Notes under the pieces: generated by a model
Told to the model about the DNA's origin: nothing
Databases searched by the model: none
Seen by the model: only the letters and a program-made list of their open reading frames with translations
Program-made: the position numbers and the translations under genes
Origin: Actinomadura rupiterrae
Lineage (GTDB): Bacteria; Actinomycetota; Actinomycetes; Streptosporangiales; Streptosporangiaceae
Direction: 5' to 3'
Assembly: GCF_024172125.1 (NCBI RefSeq)
Contig: NZ_JAMZEA010000006.1
Span: forward strand, 62,001 to 126,000
DNA: 64,000 nt
In this document: positions 41,245 to 50,611 of the stretch, in pieces
How the letters are laid out: the number at the start of each line of letters is the position of its first letter
Numbering within the stretch: position 1 is the stretch's first letter

Positions 41245-44200
41245 TTAGTAGGTGAATTGTTGGATTTGGGTGTCGTAGGGGGCGTAGGTCCAGCCGGTTC
41301 GGGTGGCGGGGTCGAGTTGGACGATGTTGTCGGTGGGGCCGTGTTGGGCGTTGAGGAACCCGTTCAGGGTGCGGACGGTCTTGCCGGTCTTGAGGTCGAC
41401 GACGGCCAGCTGGCTGGTGGGGTTGTTGTCCGGGATGACCATCGCCTGGGAGCCGTAGTAGGTGCGGCCGACCGGGGTCGGGAAGGCGACGACGGCCAGG
41501 GAGTGGACGTCGTCCACGGCCAGGCCGAGGGGCTTGCCCAGCCGGACGGGCAGGGCAGTGTCGGAGTTGCCCGTGGCCAGGTCGACCGGGCCGAGTGTGG
41601 CGGTCGGGACGAGATTGACGCTGATCGAGTTCGCGAACAGGTTGTAGAGCTTGCCGCCGCCTGTGGCCACGCCGTAGCCGCAGGGGGAGATGGAGCCCGT
41701 GTAGGCGACGGTGCCGGCTTCCAGGTCGACGCGGGCGGCCTTGGTGAAGCCGAAGCAGTTGAAGGGGCCCGCCGGGTGGGTCAGGTAGGTCTGGCCCGAG
41801 GTCTTGTCGATGCTCAGCAGGCCGTAGGGGGCGCTGTTCCCGGCGAGTGCGAGGGTGACGGGTTTGCCTTGCTTGCCGGTGTTGAGGTCGATCGGGAGGA
41901 CGGTGTTCTTGTCCGGGGCGTAGAGGAGGAGGGCGGCGCGGGAGCGGGCCGTGTCGACCTGGCCCGTGAGGTAGTAGCCGTCGTCCTCGGAGATGGGCGT
42001 GGACGCGACGAGCTTGTCGGTGGCGGTGTCCCAGGTCTCGGCCTGGACCTTCTCGTCGCCCGTGACGTGGATCAGGAGGGTGCGCTGGGCGGTGGCGCCG
42101 ACGACCTGGTAGTAGGACTGGCCCTGGTCGGACGTGATGACGGCGCCGTAGCGTCCGGTCGCGGTGTTGTAGTGGCGGACTTCGGTGCCGGTCGGTGTGA
42201 CCAGCGCGGCGACGGAGTGGTCACCGGCGGCGGCGAAGTTGAGGACGCCGGAGCCGGGCGGCGGGGGTCCGTCGTCGAAGGCCAGCGTGGAGACCGGGGA
42301 CGCCTGCCCGATGACGCGGCCGGAGCGGTCGAGGGCCAGGACGCGGACGCCGTAGTCGACCGAGCCGACCAGGCCGAGGGCGGCCGGGTCCAGCTTCACC
42401 GTGCCGTGGGTGCCGTGCAGCACGCGCTGGTAGGCGGACGGGCTGTCCACCCCGTCATGGTCGAGCTGGGTGCCGTTGGCGTTGGTGAACGTGTTGACGG
42501 TGCCGTAGAGCGTCGGGCCGGGGGTCGACAGCTCCACCTGGACGCCGCGGGCGCCGTGCACGCCGCGCACGTCGTACTGGACGGTCGTGGACGGCGCAGC
42601 GCGAGTGACTTCGGCGGTGTGTCCGGCGACGCCGTTGGCCCCGGTCAGGACGGGCGCTTCAGGACGTTCGGCCGCGGTCCCGCCGGTGACGCGCAGCGGA
42701 GCGAACTCGCCGTAGACGGTGAAGCGCGGGTTCGCCGAGTCGAAACCGGACTGGACGGTGCCGATGCCGTAAATCCCGCCGCCGCCCGTGAACGCCGAGG
42801 CGGGGATGGTGACGGTGCCCTTCTTGTCGGTCAGCTCCTGGTGCCAGGCGGCGGTGAACACCGGCGCGAGAACCGGGTTCCAGTGGCCGACGGTGGAGAC
42901 GACCAGCTGCGGCTTGTCGGTGCCCGCGACGCCGGTGAGGTCGTAGGAGACCGTGACCGGCTTGCCCGCGGCGACGGTCGCCGGGGCCTTCGGCGCGAGC
43001 GCCTCGGTCGTGGTGCCGTCGCTCGGGCCAACGGTCAGGGTGCGGGTGGTGCTCACGCGGGTGCGGCCGTCTTGCAGGACGCGGTAGGTGACGGTCACCT
43101 GCCGGTCGGTCGTGGAGATCAGCGGGAGCCCGGCGGCGGTGAGCATCTGCTCAGGGGTGATCCGGATCGCCGGGGTACGCGAGGTGAAGGTCTGCGAACC
43201 GATGTTCAGCGCGTAGGTGGTTCCGGGGCCGGTGCCGGTGACGTCACCGGCGAAGGTGACCGGGCCGTTCAGGCCCTTGCCGTTGCCGCCCGAGGCGCGG
43301 TTCCCGAGGTCGATGCGGTTCTGGTCGGTGCCTTCCAGGAAGGAACCGCCGAGCTCGCCGCGGGTGACGCGGTGCGCGACGGCCAGCCGGACGATCTGCG
43401 GCGCCGGACGGCCGCGTCCGAGCACCCGCTGCACGGCGGCGGTGACGTCGATCTGCGGGCCGACCTGGAGCGTCCGGTCGATCTGCGGGGGCGTGGGCAC
43501 GGCCCGTCCGGTGGACGCCAGGATCCGGCGCACCTCGGCCGGGGTGAGGTGGCGTCCGCTGATGCGTCCGGCCTGGAGGACGACGGCGGCCGCGGCGGCG
43601 ATCTCCGGCGCGGACGCGGACGTCCCGCCGCTCAGCGAGACCGCGACGTCGCTCGCTCCCCCGCCGATCTGGTGCGAGAACGCGAGGATGTTGTCGCTCG
43701 GCGCGGACAGGGTGACGCGGCTGCCGAAGCCGGACGAGAACGTGCCCTCGCCGCTGATCCGGGTCTCGGCCGTGGTCGCCGGGCCGTCCGTCCCGCGGGC
43801 CAGGATGTCGTCCAGGGTGGTGCCGCCGGCGGCGATCGCGCCGCTGTCGGGCACCCGGCTCGGCGCGGTCGACTCGGCCACGTCGTCGATGCGGGTGGCG
43901 CCGCGCTCGTCCCGCGCGAGGTCGGTGGGGGTGCTGCCGCCGTCCGGGCCGACCGCGGCCGGGGTGTAGAGGCGCGTCCCGTCGTTGGACGAGATCGTCA
44001 CCACCACGCCCTCCCGCACGATGGACGCGACGACCGAGCGGATGTACGGGTCGTCCTCCAGGTAGCGGCCGGGGAAGCCCTCGGTGTCGGTGCCGAAGCC
44101 CAGCGAGGCGGTGATGACGTTCGGGCGCGGGCTCTGGTGGGCGGCGGCGAGCAGCGTGCCCGCGAGCTGCGCCATGGTCGGCTGCTCGGGAACCACCAGG

Positions 44201-45282
44201 CGGTACCCGGCGCCGGGCGCGACGCCGAGCAGGTCGGTGTAGCCGCCGCCGGTCGCGCCGGGACGCTGCCGGTCGTGCGCCAGCGGGGACATCACGCTGA
44301 AGTCGAGCAGGACCTCGCCGAGCGAGGCGTCCTGCTCCTTGGTCGATCCGGTCGGGTCGAGGCCGCCCGCCGCCTTCGCGACGTAGGTGGGGATCAGCGG
44401 CATCGACGGCAGGTCGAGGTAGCGCTGGCCGTCCTTGATGACCGTGGTCGGACCGTTCCCCTGGACGTAGGCGTCCCCGGCGTCGGCCATGGACTGGTCG
44501 GTGAGGTCGCCGATCGACACGTTCGTGACGATCTGCCCCTGCCCGGGCTGCTGGCCGTGCTCCTGGAGCAGCGCGAAGGCGCCCATGGCGTTCACGCCCC
44601 CGGAGTTCAGGAACGCCTGCGCGGAGTTGGCGACGGTGTCATTGGCGGGGAGCGCTGAGGGGGCGGCCTGCTTGCGGGTTTTCTGGAACGACTTGAGAGT
44701 CGTCTTGGGGAGCGCCGTCCCGCCGGTGTTCATCGTGTTCACATAGCGGTCGGGCTCGGCGAGGGCGACGCCCGGCGCGGTGCGCAGCGAGCGGGCCACG
44801 GCCGCGGAGTCCCGCTCGCCGGTCTGGAGCACGTAGGACTGGCCGAGGCCGGTGCCGGTCGCGGCACCGCTCACCAGCGGACGCATCGACTTGGCGCCGA
44901 ACCGCCGCAGCAGCGTGTTCATCTGCGCGCTGTTGGTCTGGGCGCCGCGCGCGCCGACCTTCGTGCCGGGGACGGGGGCGCCGGTCACGGCCGTCCCGGC
45001 GTTCAGGGTGACCAGGACCTGACCGGGGACGACGCCCTGGCGCTGCTTCGGCGGGGTCGCGGGCACCTGCTCGGTGGCCGTCTTCGAAACCCGCGTGGAC
45101 TTCATGTCCAGGCGCGGTGCCGTGCCTGGCCGCGTGGCCCTGTGCGGGATGGTCGGCGGCGCCTTGGGCGGCTTGGGCGCCGCGGCCTCGGCCGGGAGCG
45201 CGACGCCCGCGCCGGCGAGGCACGCCGCGAGGGCTGCCACGAGCCGGACGGCACGGCGGCCCGGGGGACGGACATGGAGCAT
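41245..45282 (-). CDS. Very large secreted serine protease, sedolisin (S53)-like
   Basis: 1345 residues. Signal peptide to about residue 34, then a propeptide-like region. The catalytic part has Glu323 and Asp327 in GEVLLDF (the E-x3-D pair of sedolisins), GVAPGAGYRLVV, SLGFG, an oxyanion candidate in SSNDGT (Asn433/Asp434) and Ser555 in SGGTSASAPEIAAAAAV. No subtilisin H-G-T motif is seen. Residues 600-960 look like beta-sandwich modules, and about 980-1345 look like a beta-propeller. There is no anchor, so it is probably secreted whole. GGAAGG precedes ATG 45282. It is divergent from a regulator gene. Confidence 0.85.
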   Translation of the reverse strand: MLHVRPPGRRAVRLVAALAACLAGAGVALPAEAAAPKPPKAPPTIPHRATRPGTAPRLDMKSTRVSKTATEQVPATPPKQRQGVVPGQVLVTLNAGTAVTGAPVPGTKVGARGAQTNSAQMNTLLRRFGAKSMRPLVSGAATGTGLGQSYVLQTGERDSAAVARSLRTAPGVALAEPDRYVNTMNTGGTALPKTTLKSFQKTRKQAAPSALPANDTVANSAQAFLNSGGVNAMGAFALLQEHGQQPGQGQIVTNVSIGDLTDQSMADAGDAYVQGNGPTTVIKDGQRYLDLPSMPLIPTYVAKAAGGLDPTGSTKEQDASLGEVLLDFSVMSPLAHDRQRPGATGGGYTDLLGVAPGAGYRLVVPEQPTMAQLAGTLLAAAHQSPRPNVITASLGFGTDTEGFPGRYLEDDPYIRSVVASIVREGVVVTISSNDGTRLYTPAAVGPDGGSTPTDLARDERGATRIDDVAESTAPSRVPDSGAIAAGGTTLDDILARGTDGPATTAETRISGEGTFSSGFGSRVTLSAPSDNILAFSHQIGGGASDVAVSLSGGTSASAPEIAAAAAVVLQAGRISGRHLTPAEVRRILASTGRAVPTPPQIDRTLQVGPQIDVTAAVQRVLGRGRPAPQIVRLAVAHRVTRGELGGSFLEGTDQNRIDLGNRASGGNGKGLNGPVTFAGDVTGTGPGTTYALNIGSQTFTSRTPAIRITPEQMLTAAGLPLISTTDRQVTVTYRVLQDGRTRVSTTRTLTVGPSDGTTTEALAPKAPATVAAGKPVTVSYDLTGVAGTDKPQLVVSTVGHWNPVLAPVFTAAWHQELTDKKGTVTIPASAFTGGGGIYGIGTVQSGFDSANPRFTVYGEFAPLRVTGGTAAERPEAPVLTGANGVAGHTAEVTRAAPSTTVQYDVRGVHGARGVQVELSTPGPTLYGTVNTFTNANGTQLDHDGVDSPSAYQRVLHGTHGTVKLDPAALGLVGSVDYGVRVLALDRSGRVIGQASPVSTLAFDDGPPPPGSGVLNFAAAGDHSVAALVTPTGTEVRHYNTATGRYGAVITSDQGQSYYQVVGATAQRTLLIHVTGDEKVQAETWDTATDKLVASTPISEDDGYYLTGQVDTARSRAALLLYAPDKNTVLPIDLNTGKQGKPVTLALAGNSAPYGLLSIDKTSGQTYLTHPAGPFNCFGFTKAARVDLEAGTVAYTGSISPCGYGVATGGGKLYNLFANSISVNLVPTATLGPVDLATGNSDTALPVRLGKPLGLAVDDVHSLAVVAFPTPVGRTYYGSQAMVIPDNNPTSQLAVVDLKTGKTVRTLNGFLNAQHGPTDNIVQLDPATRTGWTYAPYDTQIQQFTY

Positions 45283-45451
45283 GGGACACCTTCCGGGAGG
45301 GGGACGTCTGGTGCGGGACCATCCCGGAAGATGTCAATCGTGACGTCAGGGGCGCAAGATCAGTCTGATGGCATGATTCCGCCACGTGGCGTCCACCCGC
45401 CATGCGCACGACGCCTACGCGGGACGGGGGCATGGATGGAGGGAGTGGGCG

Positions 45452-46453
45452 ATGGGGCTTGAGGTCGTCGGGCTCGATGCGGAGAGGGAGGCGCTCTACA
45501 CGGCGCTGGTCGCGCGTCCGCGCAGCACGGCGTCAGCGCTGGCCGCCGACTGCGGGCTGAGCGCGAGCCGGGCCGGACGGCTGCTCGCCGCGCTGGTCAG
45601 GGACGGGCTGGCGATCCGCTCGGCGGGGCGTCCGCCGACGTTCACCGCGAGCGCCCCGGACGTCGCGGTGACCGCGCTGATCCAGGAGCGCGAGCACCGG
45701 CTGGACGCGGCGCGCTCGCTGGTCCACCGGCTGAGCGAGCTGCACCGCGAGGCCCAGCGCATCACCGCGCCCGACCTCGCGGTCGAGTTGCTCAACGGAC
45801 GCGACGACGTCAGCGCGGCGGTGCGGCGTCTCTACGACGGCGCGCGTCGGCAGGTGCGCACGTTCGACCGTCCGCCGTACATCGACCGTCCGGGCAGCAA
45901 TCTGGAGCACCAGGTGGAGAGGCAGCGCACGGGCGTGCTCTACCGCGTCCTCTACGACCGGGCGGCGGTCGCCTGGCCGGGACGGCTGCTCAACGACATC
46001 CTGCCGAGCGTCCGCAGCGGGGAGCAGGCCCGCGTGCGCGCCGAGCTGCCGCTGAAGCTGCTGATCGCGGACGACCACACCGCGATCATCCCGCTGAGCC
46101 TGGCGCCCGGCGGCCACTCGGCCGCCTACCAGGTGCACCACTCCCCCATGCTCACCGCGCTGGGAGCGCTGTTCGAGGCCGAATGGGAGCGGGCGCTGCC
46201 GCTGTTCGAGGCGGAACGGGCGCTGCCGCCGTCCGACGCCGTCCAGGAGCCGAACGAGCCGAACGGACCGGACGCGGAGACGCGCGCGCTGCTGGCGCTG
46301 CTGGCCTCCGGCGCGACGGACGCGGTGATCGCGCGCACCCAGGGCTGGAGCCAGCGCACCACGCAGCGGCGCATCCACCGGCTGATGACCGATCTCGGTG
46401 CCGCGACCCGCTTCCAGGCCGCCGCCCTGGCCGTCCGGCGCGGTTGGCTGTGA
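45452..46453 (+). CDS. TrmB/LuxR-like two-HTH transcriptional regulator
   Basis: 333 residues. The N-terminal winged helix (AEREALYTALVARPRSTASA, GLSASRAGRLLAALVRDGLA) resembles TrmB. A central effector or PLD-like segment follows (VELLNGRDDVSAAVRRLYDG, RTGVLYRVLYDRAAV). The C-terminus is a LuxR-type HTH (LLALLASGATDAVIARTQGW, RRIHRLMTDLGAATRFQAA). ATG 45452 follows GGAGGGAG; longer starts lack a site. It is divergent from the giant protease gene and is its natural candidate regulator. Confidence 0.85.
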   Translation: MGLEVVGLDAEREALYTALVARPRSTASALAADCGLSASRAGRLLAALVRDGLAIRSAGRPPTFTASAPDVAVTALIQEREHRLDAARSLVHRLSELHREAQRITAPDLAVELLNGRDDVSAAVRRLYDGARRQVRTFDRPPYIDRPGSNLEHQVERQRTGVLYRVLYDRAAVAWPGRLLNDILPSVRSGEQARVRAELPLKLLIADDHTAIIPLSLAPGGHSAAYQVHHSPMLTALGALFEAEWERALPLFEAERALPPSDAVQEPNEPNGPDAETRALLALLASGATDAVIARTQGWSQRTTQRRIHRLMTDLGAATRFQAAALAVRRGWL

Positions 46454-46480
46454 CCCTTGCGGGGCTCGGCGAGCGGGACC

Positions 46481-46906
46481 CTAGGGCTGGAGCGGAGCGG
46501 CCGAGACGTCGGCGTCCGCGGCGTCCGGGGTTTCGGGCGTTGCGGATTCCGGGACGGTGTCGCTGAGGCCGAGGTTGAGGTGCTCGACGTGGTGGAGCGC
46601 CTGGTCGAGCAGGGCGGCCACGTGGTTGTCGTACAGCGCGTACACCACCGAGCGCCCCCGGCGGGTGCCGACCACCAGGCCGAGGTTGCGCAGCAGGCGC
46701 AGCTGGTGGGAGCAGGCCGACTGCTCCATGCCGACCTCGGCGGCCAGCTCGGTCGCGGGCAGCGGACCCTCGCGCAGGCGGGCCAGGATGAGCAGCCGCG
46801 ACGGGGTGGCCAGCGCCTGGAGCGTGGTGGCGACCCGGGCGGCGCCGGCGGCGTCCAGCCGCGTGCGCGGCACGCCTCCGGACGGTTTCGACGCTCCATG
46901 ACCCAT
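46481..46906 (-). CDS. ArsR/SmtB-family metal sensor (CzrA/NmtR-like)
   Basis: 141 residues. A winged helix (LQALATPSRLLILARLREG, ELAAEVGMEQSACSHQLRLL, wing TRRGRSVVYALYD) is followed by a helix carrying D-x-H-x10-H-x2-H (in DNHVAALLDQALHHVEH). This is exactly the alpha5 Zn/Co/Ni site of CzrA and NmtR. It is divergent from a P1B-4 ATPase, and a 9-bp-arm palindrome lies between. Metal binding should release DNA and induce efflux. Co/Ni versus Zn cannot be settled from the sequence. Confidence 0.92.
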   Translation of the reverse strand: MGHGASKPSGGVPRTRLDAAGAARVATTLQALATPSRLLILARLREGPLPATELAAEVGMEQSACSHQLRLLRNLGLVVGTRRGRSVVYALYDNHVAALLDQALHHVEHLNLGLSDTVPESATPETPDAADADVSAAPLQP

Positions 46907-46930
46907 GCGCCCATGCTACGCCGCTCCGAT

Positions 46931-46954
46931 ACACATGAATTCTTGTTCATGTGT
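46931..46954. promoter_or_regulatory. ArsR/SmtB operator
   Basis: ACACATGAA-N6-TTCATGTGT, a perfect 9-bp inverted repeat in the AT-rich intergenic region between the arsR and ATPase genes. It closely resembles the operators of CzrA/NmtR-type sensors. TATCCT (46961) may be the ATPase -10. Confidence 0.85.
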
Positions 46955-47056
46955 TCCTGCTATCCTGCTTCGAGCGCCGTGCCGGACGCGGTCGCGGCCG
47001 AGGACGGCCGCCCCCGGCCTAGATCCGCTGTTTCCGCACCTGGAGGGCCCTGCCCG

Positions 47057-48991
47057 ATGACCTCGACCTTGTCCCGTCCGGCTCCCGCCGCACCGCGGGA
47101 GGACGCGCCGCCGCAGCGGCGTACCCGTGTCCTGGCACTGCCGGAGGCGCGGTGGGCGGCGGCCGCGCTCGTCCTCTTCCTGGCCGGGCTGCCCGTGTAC
47201 CTGCTGGACGGCCCGTCCTGGGCCTGGGGCGCGCTGTTCGCGGCGACGTACGCCACCGGCGGCTGGGAACCGGGATGGGAGGGGCTGAAGGCCCTGAAGG
47301 ACCGGACCCTGGACGTCGACCTGCTGATGGTCGTCGCCGCGCTCGGCGCCGCCGCCATCGGTCAGGTGCTGGACGGCGCGCTGCTGATCGTCATCTTCGC
47401 CACGTCCGGGGCGCTGGAGGCGGTCGCGACCGCCCGCACGGCCGACTCGGTCCGCGGCCTGCTCGACCTGGCGCCCGCCACCGCGACCCGACTCGCGGAC
47501 GACGGCACCGAGGACGCCGTCCGGGCAGACCGACTGTCGGTCGGTGACGTCGTCCTGGTGCGTCCGGGCGAGCGGGTGGGCGCCGACGGCCGCGTCCTGG
47601 ACGGCGCGAGTGAGGTCGACCAGGCGACGATCACCGGCGAGCCGCTGCCGGTCGCCAAGCGCCCCGGGGACGAGGTGTTCGCCGGCACGCTCAACGGGAC
47701 CGGCGCGCTGCGCGTGAAGGTCGAGCGCGACCCGGCCGACTCGGTGATCGCCCGGATCGTGGCGATGGTCGAGCAGGCGTCCGAGACCAAGGCGCCGACG
47801 CAGCTGTTCATCGAGAAGGTCGAGCAGCGCTACAGCGTGGGGATGGTGGCCGCGACGCTGGCCGTCTTCGCCGTCCCGCTCGCCTTCGGAGCCGACCTGA
47901 CCGCCTCGCTGCTGCGCGCGATGACCTTCATGATCGTCGCTTCGCCGTGCGCGGTCGTGCTCGCCACCATGCCGCCGCTGCTGTCGGCCATCGCCAACGC
48001 CGGCCGCCACGGCGTCCTGGTCAAGTCGGCGGTCGTGATGGAACGCCTCGGCCAGGTCGACCAGGTGGCCTTGGACAAGACGGGCACCCTCACCGAAGGC
48101 GTCCCGCAGGTCAGCGACGTGTCCCCGCTCCCGTCCTCCGGCTTGGACGAAAACAACCTGCTGGCCCTCGCCGCAGCCGCCGAGGTTCCCAGCGAACACC
48201 CGCTGGCCCGCGCCATCGTCGAGGCGGCCCGCGCCCGTGACCTGGACATCCCTGGCGCATCCGACTTCACGTCCGCCCCGGGCACCGGCGTCACCGCCAC
48301 CGTCAACGGACGCCACATCGCCGTCGGCCGTCCCGCCCGGACCAGCACGCTCATCGAGCAGTTGGAGGAACAAGGCCGGACGGCCGTCCTGGTCGAGATC
48401 GACGGCACCTCGGCCGGAGTGCTGGGCATCACCGACCGCCTCCGTCCCGACGCCGCCGCGACCGTCACCGCCCTGACTACCCTCACCGGCACCCGTCCGA
48501 TCCTGATCACCGGCGACAACCCGCGCGCCGCCGCCCGCCTGGCCGCCGAGGTCGGCATCGAGGACGTCCGCGCGAGCCTGCTCCCGCACGACAAGGTCGC
48601 CGCCGTCCAGGACATGGAACGCTCCGGCCGCCGCGTCCTGGTCGTCGGCGACGGAGTCAACGACGCCCCGGCCCTGGCCGCCGCGCACACCGGCCTCGCC
48701 ATGGGACGAGCCGGATCCGACCTGGCCCTGGAGACCGCCGACGCCGTCATCGTCCGCGACGAACTGGCCACCGTCCCCACCGTCATCGCCCTGTCGCGCC
48801 GCGCACGCCGCCTGGTCACGCAGAACCTCGTGATCGCCGCCCTCTTCATCACCGCCCTGGTCATCTGGGACCTGGCCGGAACCCTCCCGCTCCCCCTGGG
48901 CGTCGCCGGCCACGAAGGCTCCACCATCCTGGTAGCCCTCAACGGCCTCCGCCTCCTGTCCCCCCGCGCCTGGCGCCACCCCACTCCGTAA
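47057..48991 (+). CDS. P1B-4-type heavy-metal efflux ATPase (CtpD/CtpJ/CoaT-like)
   Basis: 644 residues. It has TGEPLPV in the actuator, the SPC metal motif (MIVASPCAVVLA), phosphorylation site DKTGTLT, SEHPLA in the nucleotide domain, the GDGVNDAP hinge, and HEGST in the last membrane helix. SPC plus HEGS/T is the signature of subgroup P1B-4, which exports Co2+, Ni2+, Fe2+ or Zn2+. There is no N-terminal HMA or His-rich domain, as usual for the group. ATG 47057 has GGAGG 12 bases upstream. It is controlled by the divergent ArsR. Confidence 0.93.
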   Translation: MTSTLSRPAPAAPREDAPPQRRTRVLALPEARWAAAALVLFLAGLPVYLLDGPSWAWGALFAATYATGGWEPGWEGLKALKDRTLDVDLLMVVAALGAAAIGQVLDGALLIVIFATSGALEAVATARTADSVRGLLDLAPATATRLADDGTEDAVRADRLSVGDVVLVRPGERVGADGRVLDGASEVDQATITGEPLPVAKRPGDEVFAGTLNGTGALRVKVERDPADSVIARIVAMVEQASETKAPTQLFIEKVEQRYSVGMVAATLAVFAVPLAFGADLTASLLRAMTFMIVASPCAVVLATMPPLLSAIANAGRHGVLVKSAVVMERLGQVDQVALDKTGTLTEGVPQVSDVSPLPSSGLDENNLLALAAAAEVPSEHPLARAIVEAARARDLDIPGASDFTSAPGTGVTATVNGRHIAVGRPARTSTLIEQLEEQGRTAVLVEIDGTSAGVLGITDRLRPDAAATVTALTTLTGTRPILITGDNPRAAARLAAEVGIEDVRASLLPHDKVAAVQDMERSGRRVLVVGDGVNDAPALAAAHTGLAMGRAGSDLALETADAVIVRDELATVPTVIALSRRARRLVTQNLVIAALFITALVIWDLAGTLPLPLGVAGHEGSTILVALNGLRLLSPRAWRHPTP

Positions 48992-49088
48992 GACCCCCGG
49001 ACGCCCCCGAAAGGCGGCCGCGCGGGGACTCGACAGGACTTGTCGCCTTCGTCAAGATTGTCGTCCACCCCGCCGCGCCCGGCACAGA

Positions 49089-49808
49089 ATGGAGCCCCCC
49101 ATGCCCGAGGCCGCCCGGGCCAGGCTCAGACCCCGCTCAGGTACCGCACTGGTGGCGGCCCTTCTCCTTTGCGGCGCGCTCGCCGCATGCAACGACAAGC
49201 CCTCGCCCAAAGCAGCACCGAGCACCGACGACCCGCTGACCCCCATCGCACTCCCAACCTTGCGCCCGCAGGAGTTCCGCTCGTCCGCCGATCCGCGCAC
49301 GCTCCTGTCCCCGACACTGCGCGACGACCTGATGCGCAACGCGGACCCGAAGGAGACCAGCTGCCGGCACACGCCGGGCAAGGTCGCCGACACCTGGCAG
49401 TGCACCGTGGTGACGCTGTACCCGGGCGGCCGGAGCCGCGACCTGACCTTCATCGACCTGACGGTCCACCTGCCCTTTGTGACGCAGGACGCGACCGCGC
49501 GAGCGGCCGACGAGTTCACCTCCGGGGTCAAGAACATGGACCCCCCAGGCCCCCTCCCGTCCCAGCTCAAGTCCCCCGTGCTGGGCGACCAGGCGTACCG
49601 GTCGGAGCCCGACCGCGACGAACTCAGGGCGGCGTGGGTCATCTTCCGGCGCCAGAACGTCGTGGCGAGCGTGAGAGTGAGTGAGTTCCGGAGAGGCGCA
49701 GGCGGCCCGGAACCGGCGACATACGCTGACCAGCTGAAGAGGGCCCTCCAACTGGCGACCGAACTCTCCCGGGCCGTCCCCCGCCTGCCCCGGCAGTCCT
49801 CACCCTAA
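49089..49808 (+). CDS. Lipoprotein of unknown function
   Basis: 239 residues. An Arg-rich start, a hydrophobic segment and the lipobox LAACND (lipidated Cys34) mark a lipoprotein. The mature part has a Cys pair (TSCRHTPG, WQCTVVT), and late strands such as VVASVRVSEF recall DUF3558-like lipoproteins. ATG 49101 is an alternative start. The stop overlaps that of the convergent inositol-phosphatase-family gene by three bases. Confidence 0.7.
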   Translation: MEPPMPEAARARLRPRSGTALVAALLLCGALAACNDKPSPKAAPSTDDPLTPIALPTLRPQEFRSSADPRTLLSPTLRDDLMRNADPKETSCRHTPGKVADTWQCTVVTLYPGGRSRDLTFIDLTVHLPFVTQDATARAADEFTSGVKNMDPPGPLPSQLKSPVLGDQAYRSEPDRDELRAAWVIFRRQNVVASVRVSEFRRGAGGPEPATYADQLKRALQLATELSRAVPRLPRQSSP

Positions 49809-50587
49809 GCAGCGATCATCTCCAGCAGAGCCGCATGCGTTTCCTGGTCGGCCGCCACGATCAGACCACCCGCACCGGTGTGCACGGGCTGGCCATGGAT
49901 GCCGGTGACCACACATCCGGCGGCCTGGCACAAAGCGATGCCGCTCGCGAAGTGGACACTGTCCCGCAGATGCCCGTCCGTCACATAAGCGGCCCGTCGC
50001 CCGGCCGCGACCCAGGCCACGGTGGACGAGACGACGCGCGGCCGGAACCGCTCAACAAACCGCTCGTCCGCGAGCAACCGAACCGCGCGAAACTCCGGCG
50101 CGTTCGGGAAAGGCGGGTCAAGGTTGACGTCCACCAACGACGACTCCGCCGAAGGCGCCAGTTCCTCGTCCTCTCCCCCACATCGGACGTAGGCCCGGCG
50201 CCCGTCCGTCCAGAACACCTCGTCGTTGAACGGATCGGCCGACGCCGCCGCAGTCACAGTGTCCCCGACCCGCAGCGCCACGTTCACCGCGACCAGCATG
50301 TTCCGGACGGCATAGTTGAGCGTCCCGCACAGCGGATCGACCATCCACCTGCGCTCAGCCTCCCCCGCACCGGTAAGCCCGCTCTCCTCACCCACTACCG
50401 CGTCATCAGGACGAGCCGTCCGGATCACCTCAAGGATGGCCTTCTCAGCCTCCAGGTCAGCGGTCGTCGCAAAATCGCCAGCGGACTTCTCGAACCGCGC
50501 CAGCGGCTCCCGGTACAGGTCGCGCACCACAGCGCCCCCCGCCCGAGCCGCCGCCAAAGCCAGTTCCGCATCACCCAGATCAACCAT
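49805..50587 (-). CDS. Inositol monophosphatase family protein with altered metal site
   Basis: 260 residues. Family features are GDFATTADLEAEKAI, GEESG and the final SGIALCQAAGCVVTG. The key motif D-P-x-D-G-T reads DPLCGTLNY (around residue 84), so the second metal-binding Asp is replaced by Cys, and the late W-D-x-A motif is RDSVHFASG. With these losses, normal Mg-dependent phosphatase activity is doubtful. It lies 24 bases downstream of a hypothetical gene on the same strand, so the two may be one transcript. Confidence 0.85.
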   Translation of the reverse strand: MVDLGDAELALAAARAGGAVVRDLYREPLARFEKSAGDFATTADLEAEKAILEVIRTARPDDAVVGEESGLTGAGEAERRWMVDPLCGTLNYAVRNMLVAVNVALRVGDTVTAAASADPFNDEVFWTDGRRAYVRCGGEDEELAPSAESSLVDVNLDPPFPNAPEFRAVRLLADERFVERFRPRVVSSTVAWVAAGRRAAYVTDGHLRDSVHFASGIALCQAAGCVVTGIHGQPVHTGAGGLIVAADQETHAALLEMIAA

Positions 50588-50611
50588 CCGCGCACCCTAA
50601 CCCTGCCCTGA

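Noticed and set aside
40363..44658. Very long plus-strand frame continuing from the LysR gene
   Set aside because: After about residue 175 it is Gly/Asp/Val-rich antisense of the giant protease; the LysR frame is simply shifted by an extra C.
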